Source: a virus. From it: a DNA stretch of 20,273 bases. A model generated the notes under the pieces. It was not told the DNA's origin. It did no database searches and saw only the letters and a list, made by a program, of their open reading frames with translations. This document shows, one piece after another, positions 1 through 7,038 of this stretch. A program made the translations under genes and the position numbers. Within the stretch, counting starts at the first letter, position 1; the number at the start of each line of letters is the position of its first letter. The stretch spans positions 1 through 20,273 of IMG/VR virus record IMGVR_UViG_3300009104_000151; one strand, given 5' to 3'.

Positions 1-3000
1 TAAAAGTTAGCAAATTGGTTACTATCAATGTTATCTAATAATGCAGCATTAGAAGCTGTGCCTGTTAGCGCACCAATAAATGTTGTACCAGTTACAGTAC
101 CAGCAAAAGTTGCATTTTGTGAACCATTTATTGTTAATGCTGTTGTGCTGTTTGTTCTAAAATAAAAATCATTATTACCAGTTACAGAAAAATAAGCATC
201 ATTGCCACTATCAATTTCAATTCTTAAAACTTGGTCACCATCTGCGTGTTGCCAATCTAAATTTACATTGTCAGCTTTTAAATCTACATTACCACCAAAA
301 GTTGCATTACCAGTACCTAGCATACGGAATCTATTTACTCCACCACTTTCTAAATCAAGTATTTTATCTGTTGCATCTGTACTGGCTAATTCAACTAATA
401 AACCAGCATTGTGATTGCTTCCAGCACTTTGAGTGTTAGAAAACGCAGCAATATATCCTTGATTATCAACTTCCCAGTTTAACCCTGATAGATGTACTGA
501 TAAACCATCTGCATTGGCTATTCTAGTTGATGTGTTTGATAATAAGGTAGGTGGCGAAGTAGTATTTATTCCGACATTTCCACCATTGAGATATGAATTT
601 CCATTAGAATTAATATTAACTTTAGTTACATTACTATCTTTCAAAAATAAAAACCCTTCATCAGTACCGCCCCAACTTAAACCACCATATTGGTTGCCTG
701 CTCCCGCATACCCATAGATAACATTTCTTACATAAGTAGCGCCATTTACATCTAATTTACTACCAGGCGAAGTAGTTCCTATTCCCACCGAACCACCATT
801 AAAATAAGAATCACCACTTCCAGCTATATAATTAGTAACAGTGCCTGAACTATTTCTAATTAATAAAATACCATGACCACTACCATCATTACCAAAATTT
901 AAAGTTCTAGTTCCAGCTGCATTTTCTGACCTTAAAGTATCTCTACCATTTGCTGCGTTTCTTACACACACAACACCATTTGTACTATCATCATAAACAT
1001 CTAATTTGTAACCAGGCGAAGTAGTGCCGATACCAGTGTTGCTGGTAGCATCTAATATAATATCACCACCAGCATCTAAAGTAATATCCCCACCAGAATG
1101 GGATATTTTATTATCATTTATATATAACGAACCATCTATTGTTACACTATTAGTATAAATATCGGTATTCACTGTGAACCTATCAGCGGTAATAATCATA
1201 CCAGTACTAGATGTGGATATAGAACTATGTTCATCACCATTTTTACCAAATACTATTTGATGTGTTTGAGAAGTGCCACTTCTTGATAAATTTAGATATC
1301 CTGATCCTAATTCAGCACTATTTTCATCAGCAATACCTGTATTTCCAGGATTAATCCCAGCAGCTGTAGTTCTATTTACTAAATAAGTAGTTGCTTGAGT
1401 AGTACCAGCAAAAGTTGCGCCACCAAGATGGGTAAATGATATTTTTGGTGTTGTTGTAGCATTATGATAAAAATTTAAAAGAGTTGATGACCCGCCAGTA
1501 GCACCAATATCCCAATAATTTGAAGCAGCGGGTTGTGATATTATTCTTAATGCTGAAAATAAATTAGAAGATACTTCTGTTGAAAATGCGTTAATAGTTG
1601 CAGCAGCTGTAGCACCACTACCAGCTAAAATTTTTCCTGAAAAAGTTGCAGATGTGCCTGTTAATGTTAATTCAGTAGAAGTCCCTATTTTAAATAATAA
1701 TTGTTCAGATGTATCAAAAGTTAATCTAGCATAATTGTTTTCTTGATTATAAAAATATAAATTAGGGGATGAATCAACATGATCGTCTAAAACTATATCA
1801 CCACCAAAAGTAGATGATGTATTAGTATTTATATTACTAGTATAAACAGTAGCCCATCTATTGCTAGAACCACCCAAATCTTTTGCGCCATTTCCTGATG
1901 GTTTAATAATACCAGTAAAAGTTGCTACTGAACTACTTAAATCTAATACTTCTGTACCATCTATCAAAAACTCTATTTTTGTAGAACCAACTACATTATT
2001 TGTATCTGCTGATATTTGTAATTTATCAGAAGAAGATTTTATTTCGTGTATTAGGTTAGTGGTTGATGTATCTGATAATGTTAAGTTAGGGTTGACATCT
2101 GATATCGTTATATCCCCACTTGCAATAGTGCCACCAACAATTAAATCATTAGTTAATTCTAATTCACCACTTGACCAAATTCCTCTTTGTGTTGAACCTT
2201 GTTTGAAAACATATTTGCCACTACTATTTGTAGATTGTGACCAATAACTACCACCATTATAAACATCTATTGAACTATTTAAAACTAATTTTACACTAGG
2301 CACATTTATTTCTGTGGTTCTAAAATCTGCTATTTCTGTACTACCAACTCTTAACGATAGCCCAGCTGTCGGTCCGCTCAAATATCCACCTGTAACAATA
2401 TCACCACTAGCTTCTAAATTTGTTGTAAATATAGTATCGCCATCAACATAAAAATCTGTGTCATATGTTAATGTAGAATCATTAGACCAAAACGCTAATT
2501 TATTTGTAGAACCAACACCAGATAACACACTAGTATTGTCAATTTTTTTCCATGTATCAGTACCACCAGCTTCAACAAACACCGCCCAATCGCCAACTTT
2601 CCAATCTGTAATACCATCTAAATTTGTTGTGCCTTCTACCGATACATTATAGAAGTATCCAATAGTACCTGTGCCACTTGCTAATGTTGGACTATTAGTG
2701 GATGCATTCCAATTTCCTTGAAAATTTAGACCACTAGGTATGGCTTCAATTTCAGAATCTACATATCCTTTGGATGCTGCATGAGTATCAGCTGTTGGCG
2801 TTTCAGGAATAGTCACTTGACCTGTGAAAGTTGCAACCCCACCAACATCTAAATCTGCTTGGGCAATAAGATCACCACTTGCTGTAAAATTACCATCAAT
2901 AAAATCAAAGATAAATCTGTTGTGTGTTCCACCAGAACCATCATAATCTCTTAATGTCCAAGTTTGAGTAGCGTCACCTTGAAAATCAAAGTAGAAGTCA

Positions 3001-3812
3001 TTATTATTTGAATGAAATCTTGCTCCTTTATCAGAAGAATCCGCAGCAATTTCATTTCCTAAATATAGATTTGCTGTACCGCCTGAACCTAAAACTTGTT
3101 TTCCTGTTACAGTAATATCCCCTGCTATTGTTACGTTAGTGCCACTAGATGACATTATACTATCGCCAATAGTATCGCTATCAGTCCATTTAGCTATATA
3201 GTTAGCAGTACCGCTGCCATCAACACCACCAATTTCGCTTAAAGTAACCCAATCAGTACCACTACCAGTGGCGCTTAATATTTGATTTGATGTACCAGCT
3301 GAATTACCAGAATCATAATATTTTCCAGTAACTCTAGCATTACCAGCTACGTGCAACACTTGTGATGGTGATGACGTGCCTAACCCTGTGCCTGTTGCAT
3401 TAATATGAATGCGTTCACCACCAGCGGAATATAAAGACATTTCTGTATCAGTACCAGTAATGTAAGTTTTACCAGCTGCGCCTTCTAAATAAATTCGTTG
3501 ACCACTATGTACCGCTAACCATCCAGCAGTTACATAGGTGTTGCCAACAATTCCAACTGTACCATTTACGTGAAGTGTATATGAAGGGCTTGATGTAGCT
3601 AACCCAATTTTAGAAGCGCTAGGATCACCAGAATTTATATCAACATAAAAGAATGTAGAAATTTGAAAATCTTCATCTGAAATATACACACTAGAATCAT
3701 TGCCAAGTCCATCAGTAATGATTTTTTTAGTTGATGTTATACCTACGTTATCACTTACTTTTAATAAGCCATCATAAGTGTCTTTTATTTTAGTTCCATA
3801 TAGAGTTGACAT
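1..3812 (-). CDS. Long tail fiber protein with GIGTTSP-type repeats, 3' end off the window
   Basis: The minus strand is open from an ATG at 3812-3810 to the left edge: 1270 complete codons and no stop. It is rich in Gly, Ser, Thr, Asn and Asp. Seen in the translation: about five repeats of the type G-[IL]-x-T-[ST]-S-P followed by a K/T/V-L-[DH]-V strand (near residues 70, 141, 928, 1010 and 1080); the phage-fiber motif HAASKGYVDSE near residue 342, followed by a FQGNWNAST...DWKVGDWAVF module; many ATFxGxI/V beta-turn units; and, near the edge, LLDNIDSNQFANF, resembling the DNIDSxQFLRSD repeats of tail fibers. Such proteins often end in a peptidase S74 intramolecular chaperone, which would lie beyond the edge. 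Likely role: host-receptor binding. The gene follows a terminator, so it probably has its own promoter. Fiber identity is strong; receptor and adsorption role are inferred. Confidence 0.85.
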   Translation of the reverse strand, partial: MSTLYGTKIKDTYDGLLKVSDNVGITSTKKIITDGLGNDSSVYISDEDFQISTFFYVDINSGDPSASKIGLATSSPSYTLHVNGTVGIVGNTYVTAGWLAVHSGQRIYLEGAAGKTYITGTDTEMSLYSAGGERIHINATGTGLGTSSPSQVLHVAGNARVTGKYYDSGNSAGTSNQILSATGSGTDWVTLSEIGGVDGSGTANYIAKWTDSDTIGDSIMSSSGTNVTIAGDITVTGKQVLGSGGTANLYLGNEIAADSSDKGARFHSNNNDFYFDFQGDATQTWTLRDYDGSGGTHNRFIFDFIDGNFTASGDLIAQADLDVGGVATFTGQVTIPETPTADTHAASKGYVDSEIEAIPSGLNFQGNWNASTNSPTLASGTGTIGYFYNVSVEGTTNLDGITDWKVGDWAVFVEAGGTDTWKKIDNTSVLSGVGSTNKLAFWSNDSTLTYDTDFYVDGDTIFTTNLEASGDIVTGGYLSGPTAGLSLRVGSTEIADFRTTEINVPSVKLVLNSSIDVYNGGSYWSQSTNSSGKYVFKQGSTQRGIWSSGELELTNDLIVGGTIASGDITISDVNPNLTLSDTSTTNLIHEIKSSSDKLQISADTNNVVGSTKIEFLIDGTEVLDLSSSVATFTGIIKPSGNGAKDLGGSSNRWATVYTSNINTNTSSTFGGDIVLDDHVDSSPNLYFYNQENNYARLTFDTSEQLLFKIGTSTELTLTGTSATFSGKILAGSGATAAATINAFSTEVSSNLFSALRIISQPAASNYWDIGATGGSSTLLNFYHNATTTPKISFTHLGGATFAGTTQATTYLVNRTTAAGINPGNTGIADENSAELGSGYLNLSRSGTSQTHQIVFGKNGDEHSSISTSSTGMIITADRFTVNTDIYTNSVTIDGSLYINDNKISHSGGDITLDAGGDIILDATSNTGIGTTSPGYKLDVYDDSTNGVVCVRNAANGRDTLRSENAAGTRTLNFGNDGSGHGILLIRNSSGTVTNYIAGSGDSYFNGGSVGIGTTSPGSKLDVNGATYVRNVIYGYAGAGNQYGGLSWGGTDEGFLFLKDSNVTKVNINSNGNSYLNGGNVGINTTSPPTLLSNTSTRIANADGLSVHLSGLNWEVDNQGYIAAFSNTQSAGSNHNAGLLVELASTDATDKILDLESGGVNRFRMLGTGNATFGGNVDLKADNVNLDWQHADGDQVLRIEIDSGNDAYFSVTGNNDFYFRTNSTTALTINGSQNATFAGTVTGTTFIGALTGTASNAALLDNIDSNQFANF

Positions 3813-3825
3813 ACTAGATTTTTTA

Positions 3826-3833
3826 CAAATTTA
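3826..3833 (-). promoter_or_regulatory. Candidate Bacteroidetes-type -7 element for the fiber gene
   Basis: The minus strand reads TAAATTTG, an exact match to the Bacteroidetes -7 consensus TAnnTTTG, 13 nt before the fiber ATG. It sits right after the T-run of the upstream terminator, where a new promoter would be needed. A TTTG lies 15 nt upstream (3849-3852), closer than the usual -33/-7 spacing. Matches are common in A/T-rich DNA, so this is tentative. Confidence 0.35.
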
Positions 3834-3865
3834 CAAAAAATAAAAGGTCAAATTTTACCTTGACC
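3833..3865 (-). terminator. Rho-independent terminator between basic mini-protein and fiber
   Basis: On the minus strand GGTCAA (3865-3860) pairs with TTGACC (3851-3846) over an 8-nt loop, followed by TTTTATTTTTT. The TGA stop of the 43-aa ORF lies inside the hairpin. This ends the lysis transcript before the fiber gene. Confidence 0.65.
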
Positions 3866-3979
3866 CCTATACTTTTTTTTGCGTTGTGAAAGCGATTCAT
3901 TCTTTGAATGTCGTCCTGGTCTTTTTTTAGGGGGTCGTCTAAATTCAATAGGGTTTATTGCCTTGCTACGTTTACGCAT
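3848..3979 (-). CDS. Small basic protein (43 aa) with C-terminal KKYRGQG motif
   Basis: ATG at 3979-3977, TGA at 3850-3848. The product is extremely basic, with Lys/Arg making up roughly two fifths of it, and contains RRPPKKRPGRHSKN and KKKYRGQGKI. It overlaps the 3' end of the holin gene by 8 nt, so translation is probably coupled. From memory, short basic proteins ending in a similar YRGQG motif occur in other environmental phages, which suggests a conserved family; I cannot verify this and know of no function. The charge would suit nucleic-acid or membrane-phosphate binding, which is inference. Its stop codon is embedded in the terminator hairpin. Confidence 0.6.
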   Translation of the reverse strand: MRKRSKAINPIEFRRPPKKRPGRHSKNESLSQRKKKYRGQGKI

Positions 3980-4430
3980 TACTTATTGATTTGCCCTTTT
4001 CATAACTACGCCCACCGAAATATGCCAGAATTACAGACATCATGACCTTTTCAAAGGTGTCATTCCAAGTTTCATTTATATGAAAACCTATACTATCTAC
4101 GCTATCTAATATACCAGCAAATGAAAATATTACAATGCACCACACTAATACTAATGGGCGTACATTTTTAGTTAACCAACTTGAATTTGGTGACATGTCC
4201 GCTTTCCATCTTTCACTAACTTCTTCCATTTCTTTATTTTGTTGGTCATAAATCATTTGTTGTAATTTGATTTTATCATCAACAGAAATATTAGATTTTG
4301 TAATTTCAGATAATGCTTCTTTTGGCGATGTCACACCATTTAAAATACTACCTAATGTAGGATTAATCATGGTTGCAGCACCTAATAATACCTGACCAAC
4401 TTTAGTGTCTTTAAAACGCTTTTTTCCCAT
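3972..4430 (-). CDS. Holin of the GTA 3-TM type
   Basis: A 152-aa protein matching the pattern of the holin_3TM family (GTA-release holin): an amphipathic N-terminus, ERWKADM (73-79), SWLTKNVRPLVL (84-95) leading into a hydrophobic helix (about 92-108), a second helix (about 127-138), and the terminal YFGGRSYEK (137-145). Expected role: inner-membrane pore or lesion that lets the endolysin reach the cell wall. I chose the ATG at 4430; the frame extends two codons further to a TTG at 4436, but the ATG makes a TAATG overlap with the Cys-rich ORF upstream, typical of coupled translation. The M15 peptidase lies one gene upstream, forming a lysis cassette. Family assignment is by motif recognition. 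Confidence 0.75.
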   Translation of the reverse strand: MGKKRFKDTKVGQVLLGAATMINPTLGSILNGVTSPKEALSEITKSNISVDDKIKLQQMIYDQQNKEMEEVSERWKADMSPNSSWLTKNVRPLVLVWCIVIFSFAGILDSVDSIGFHINETWNDTFEKVMMSVILAYFGGRSYEKGKSISNA

Positions 4431-4543
4431 TACCAATAAGATTTTAAAACGTCAACACATTTTTTTACTTTGGATTTTATCCATTCCCATACATTGCAAC
4501 AAACACAATTTATGCAAGTACATTTACTTTTTTTATTTTTCAT
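4430..4543 (-). CDS. Cysteine-rich 37-aa protein in the lysis cassette
   Basis: ATG at 4543-4541, TAA at 4432-4430, with the stop overlapping the holin start as TAATG. The peptide has six cysteines, five of them clustered as CxCxxCxCC (residues 8-16), then an amphipathic Trp/Lys-rich segment (NVWEWIKSKVKKCVDVL). There is no signal peptide. It lies 5 nt after the M15 peptidase stop, so it is translated between endolysin and holin. The Cys cluster could bind a metal or be lipid-modified or disulfide-linked; none of this is established. It could be a lysis regulator or spanin-like accessory. The uninterrupted frame and tight fit between neighbours support it being a gene. Confidence 0.6.
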   Translation of the reverse strand: MKNKKSKCTCINCVCCNVWEWIKSKVKKCVDVLKSYW

Positions 4544-4548
4544 AATTT

Positions 4549-5031
4549 TTAATTTACAATTTTATATACTGTTTTGCCAAATTCCTTTTCAGCAACTAAA
4601 CATCTATTTCTATTTTTTTTACCATCAATATAACTTACGTGAACCCAAGATGGGTTGCCATTAGGGTATGGCTCACCAAATTCCCAAATAAGTTGGTCGA
4701 AATTACAATTCAATTTTATCCATTCATACATTTCTTTATTAGAGCGATAACCATATACATCGTCAATATCAATTGCACTAGCACCCATTAAACATATATG
4801 TTGTGATGATGATGCGCCACCAATAGCTTTGTTTAATTTTTCAGACCTGAAAAAGCTATTTACTTTTATTGCACCACCCACCCATAATCGAAGTGGTTCA
4901 AAAATATTTTCTGCCAATGCCTTCATATTTTCTAGTTGCTTTGCATCAGGCACATTATCTATGCCTAATCTTTTTGCTGTGCTTGAATGTATTGCTTCAT
5001 TGTAAGTAATATGCTTACTTATATTTTCCAT
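4549..5031 (-). CDS. M15-family zinc peptidase, probable endolysin
   Basis: A 160-aa protein that fits Peptidase_M15_3 (D-Ala-D-Ala carboxypeptidase or L-Ala-D-Glu endopeptidase fold), which cuts peptidoglycan stem peptides. Motifs: VNSFFRSEKLNKAIGG (58-72), the zinc loop SQH (76-78) through G83 to AID/DID (86-90), the FDQLIWEF segment (111-118), and the C-terminal SWVHVS (128-133) carrying the third zinc-ligand histidine, H131. No signal peptide, consistent with release through the downstream holin. Oddity: the family loop is usually SxHxxGxAxD, but here H78 and D88 are separated by three extra residues. It starts 3 nt after the beta-barrel gene. Peptidase family is well supported; bond specificity is unknown. 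Confidence 0.8.
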   Translation of the reverse strand: MENISKHITYNEAIHSSTAKRLGIDNVPDAKQLENMKALAENIFEPLRLWVGGAIKVNSFFRSEKLNKAIGGASSSQHICLMGASAIDIDDVYGYRSNKEMYEWIKLNCNFDQLIWEFGEPYPNGNPSWVHVSYIDGKKNRNRCLVAEKEFGKTVYKIVN

Positions 5032-5034
5032 TTA

Positions 5035-6108
5035 TTATATTTTTATATTTATACCAGCTTTTATTGCTTCAAGTTTTCTATCCCAAAACTTTTGCACTTG
5101 CACCTCTGTAAATAATCCAATATTTTTTGTGATTTTAAATCCAATAACACCACCATATTGGTAGTCAATCCAATCATCGCCACCATAATACGTGCCATAA
5201 CTATATTGTTCATCACCTTCAACTAATTTATGTACTGGTAATATATTCCCATACAAGTGCGCCCAGAATTTTGGGCGTTGATGGTAGAAATCTATTCCCA
5301 ACACTGCTGATACATCAGCAAATCCACCAATCATATCTAGTTGTTCTTCATTGTATTGATTAACAATAGCACCAAAATGATTTGCTCTATAATCAGCATC
5401 ACTATTAGAAATTAAATTGCCATCTTGATCAAACCATTGATAATCATAACCTAATGATTGCCCAGTATAAGGATCAGTCATTTCATATAATTGATCAGTG
5501 TGATATTGATATGCCAGATCCCACCAATTATTAGATTCTAAAAATGTGCCAATGGGCGAAAACCCATATGCCTTTTCATAGGTTCTATAAATAGCACCTA
5601 CGCTTATTGATAATTTATTTCCTATTGGAAATCTTGCTCTAGCTTCACCACTTATATAATTCAAATCCTGAATTTCATTTTTCATGTATTCAGCTTTCAC
5701 TAAATAATGTTTACCTAAATATCTAATAAATGCCTGGTGATTTTCAAATTCATCGCCAGTTCTACGACCTTTTTGTACTTCAAAAAGATATTCCAACCCT
5801 TTATTTATATTCCCAATGTTGCTTTTAGTACCTACATTGTTGGTTTGTGTTACAAATTTTTCTCTATTTTCATATTGAAAAAATGCAATTTTACGCCAAC
5901 CATAAGTGATCATAAAATCAGCTGGGTTTTTTTCAGTCGTTTCTATTAACTCATTGTCTTGCGTTACATAAAATGTAGGCGTTGAACTAATAGGATCTGT
6001 TTGTGTATATGCGCCATAAAATGTTGAATACTTAAAAATTTCTTTTAAGAATTGAGCGTTTGCGCTTACGCTTGTAACTAGTAATAATATTAGTAATAAT
6101 TTTTTCAT
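5035..6108 (-). CDS. Predicted secreted outer-membrane beta-barrel protein
   Basis: A 357-aa protein with a clear signal peptide (MKKLLLILLLVTSVSANA, cleavage before Gln19; the NAQ end is typical of Bacteroidetes). The mature part has many short strands with alternating polar and hydrophobic residues and abundant Tyr/Trp/Phe, for example GGVIGFKITKNIGLFTEVQV (about 318-337) and a C-terminal strand AIKAGINIKI. This pattern suggests an outer-membrane barrel. I do not recognise a named family. Phage-encoded outer-membrane proteins such as lambda Lom give precedent; roles could be superinfection exclusion, receptor masking or lysis help. The first 77 nt overlap the 3' end of the upstream YfiM-like gene in another frame. 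The gene is certain; topology is likely and function is inference. Confidence 0.65.
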   Translation of the reverse strand: MKKLLLILLLVTSVSANAQFLKEIFKYSTFYGAYTQTDPISSTPTFYVTQDNELIETTEKNPADFMITYGWRKIAFFQYENREKFVTQTNNVGTKSNIGNINKGLEYLFEVQKGRRTGDEFENHQAFIRYLGKHYLVKAEYMKNEIQDLNYISGEARARFPIGNKLSISVGAIYRTYEKAYGFSPIGTFLESNNWWDLAYQYHTDQLYEMTDPYTGQSLGYDYQWFDQDGNLISNSDADYRANHFGAIVNQYNEEQLDMIGGFADVSAVLGIDFYHQRPKFWAHLYGNILPVHKLVEGDEQYSYGTYYGGDDWIDYQYGGVIGFKITKNIGLFTEVQVQKFWDRKLEAIKAGINIKI

Positions 6109-6442
6109 TTTTTTTCTTTATTAAATTAATTGTTAAACCTATAATGATGCCACCACTCAATGTAGCGACTAAATCATTCTTATCAAACTTGTTATTAGAG
6201 CGTGTGCTGTCATAACTTTCTTTTAATGTGCCTACTATTAACGCACCAGCAATAGCGCCTAAAAACGCTTTATTTTTATTCTTTGTTTTTTCATATATAA
6301 GTTCATAACCTATTGTTCCGCCAAATGTACCGCCCAGTATATGACTTTGTTTGTCAGTTGGCAATAATTGTCCATAAATATTACAAGTTAGAAGCGCTGC
6401 TCCAATAAAACATTTATATGTTCTTGTAATGTGTCTAAACAA
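6032..6442 (-). CDS. YfiM/DUF2279-like exported or membrane protein
   Basis: 136 aa. The core resembles the YfiM/DUF2279 family of small periplasmic or lipoprotein-like proteins: DKQSH (30-34), glycine-rich helices GGTFGGTIGYE and LGAIAGALIVG, then KESYD (74-78) and FDKNDLVATLSGG (86-98). Function of the family is unknown. The N-terminus could be a signal peptide ending near YG|Q; a weak lipobox-like LLTC at 17-20 is also possible. No ATG is available: the best start is the TTG at 6442, with an in-frame TGA further upstream. The 5' end overlaps the thioredoxin-like gene by 55 nt and the Lys/Arg-rich tail overlaps the signal-peptide codons of the next gene by 77 nt. Family call is from motifs only. 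Confidence 0.6.
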   Translation of the reverse strand: MFRHITRTYKCFIGAALLTCNIYGQLLPTDKQSHILGGTFGGTIGYELIYEKTKNKNKAFLGAIAGALIVGTLKESYDSTRSNNKFDKNDLVATLSGGIIIGLTINLIKKKNEKIITNIITSYKRKRKRSILKRNF

Positions 6443-6726
6443 TTTTCTGGTAATTTTAAACTTATTCCACCTTCAATTTTTATTATTTCTACACCATCGC
6501 TAAACAATTTAATGGTTGGCAATGATGTAATTTTTTCCTTTTGAAATATCTTTTGATTTTTAGATAAATACAATGTTTGTGTATTACAATCTTTAAAAAC
6601 ACTTAATGATATTTCTGAACTTTTTACAAACTCTGCTGAAAATTGTACTACGCTAATACCATCTTTTTTAACTTGCGATAACGCAGTTGATGTATATATA
6701 AACATAATTAATACAAACCATTTCAT
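6388..6726 (-). CDS. Secreted thioredoxin-fold protein lacking the CxxC motif
   Basis: 112 aa with a signal peptide (about residues 1-18, cleavage after TALS). The mature part lines up with thioredoxin: VVQFSAEF (26-33) matches the VDFWAEW strand, SLPTIKLFSDGVEI (68-81) matches the cis-Pro segment (I)PTLLLFKDGEV, and KIEGG follows. The usual CGPC is replaced by VKSS (34-37), so classical disulfide chemistry is not expected. Only two cysteines remain (C47 and C96), far apart in sequence. It probably acts in the periplasm as a binding or structural protein. It starts 2 nt after the coiled-coil gene and its 3' end overlaps the YfiM-like gene. Fold assignment is by motif alignment; function is unknown. 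Confidence 0.6.
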   Translation of the reverse strand: MKWFVLIMFIYTSTALSQVKKDGISVVQFSAEFVKSSEISLSVFKDCNTQTLYLSKNQKIFQKEKITSLPTIKLFSDGVEIIKIEGGISLKLPENCLDTLQEHINVLLEQRF

Positions 6727-6728
6727 AA

Positions 6729-7037
6729 TTATTTTGTTAGTTCATAAATTCTCTCGTCTAATTTTTTTACACTTTCCTTTATTTCTTCAACACTAGATTC
6801 AATATTATCAATTTGTAATTGTGTTTTTTCTAATGATCCACGAATCATTTCGTCTTTGAAACTAAACTCTACTTTTTGTACTGCATTGGTTTCTAGGTTT
6901 TCTATTTTTTCTGTGGCACTTGCAATGCTACCTTGCATGGTAAAATATATACCTAGTAAGGCGCTCATTCCAATGGCTGCTGATATAATTTCTCTAATAC
7001 TTAAACTAAATTTACTATCTGGGTTTAATTCACTCAT
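6729..7037 (-). CDS. Membrane-anchored coiled-coil protein
   Basis: 102 aa: a short N-terminus, one hydrophobic segment (about residues 15-34, ISAAIGMSALLGIYF), then a heptad-rich acidic/lysine stretch (about 41-101, for example LEKTQLQIDNIESSVEEIKE) predicting a coiled coil. This layout is common in small phage proteins near lysis genes (XhlA-like hemolysins, spanin-like i-subunits), but I cannot place it in a family. The coiled coil would face the periplasm or the cytoplasm depending on orientation. It begins 1 nt after the tail-completion gene and 2 nt before the thioredoxin-like gene, so it opens the envelope block. Confidence 0.6.
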   Translation of the reverse strand: MSELNPDSKFSLSIREIISAAIGMSALLGIYFTMQGSIASATEKIENLETNAVQKVEFSFKDEMIRGSLEKTQLQIDNIESSVEEIKESVKKLDERIYELTK

Positions 7038-7038
7038 T

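Noticed and set aside
202-2652. Several plus-strand open frames of 64-128 codons (202-414, 514-717, 1861-2247, 2458-2652)
   Set aside because: They lie antisense within the long fiber frame, have compositions mirroring it (Ser/Pro/Val-rich), and no motifs.
1-3800. Repeated ACCA/ACC-type words on the plus strand looking like a microsatellite or repeat array
   Set aside because: They are the reverse complement of Gly/Ser/Thr codons (GGT, AGT, ACT) in the fiber; there is no fixed period or CRISPR-like spacer structure.
4470-4664. Plus-strand 64-codon Phe-rich frame
   Set aside because: Antisense to the Cys-rich ORF and the M15 peptidase; the Phe content reflects A-runs on the coding strand.
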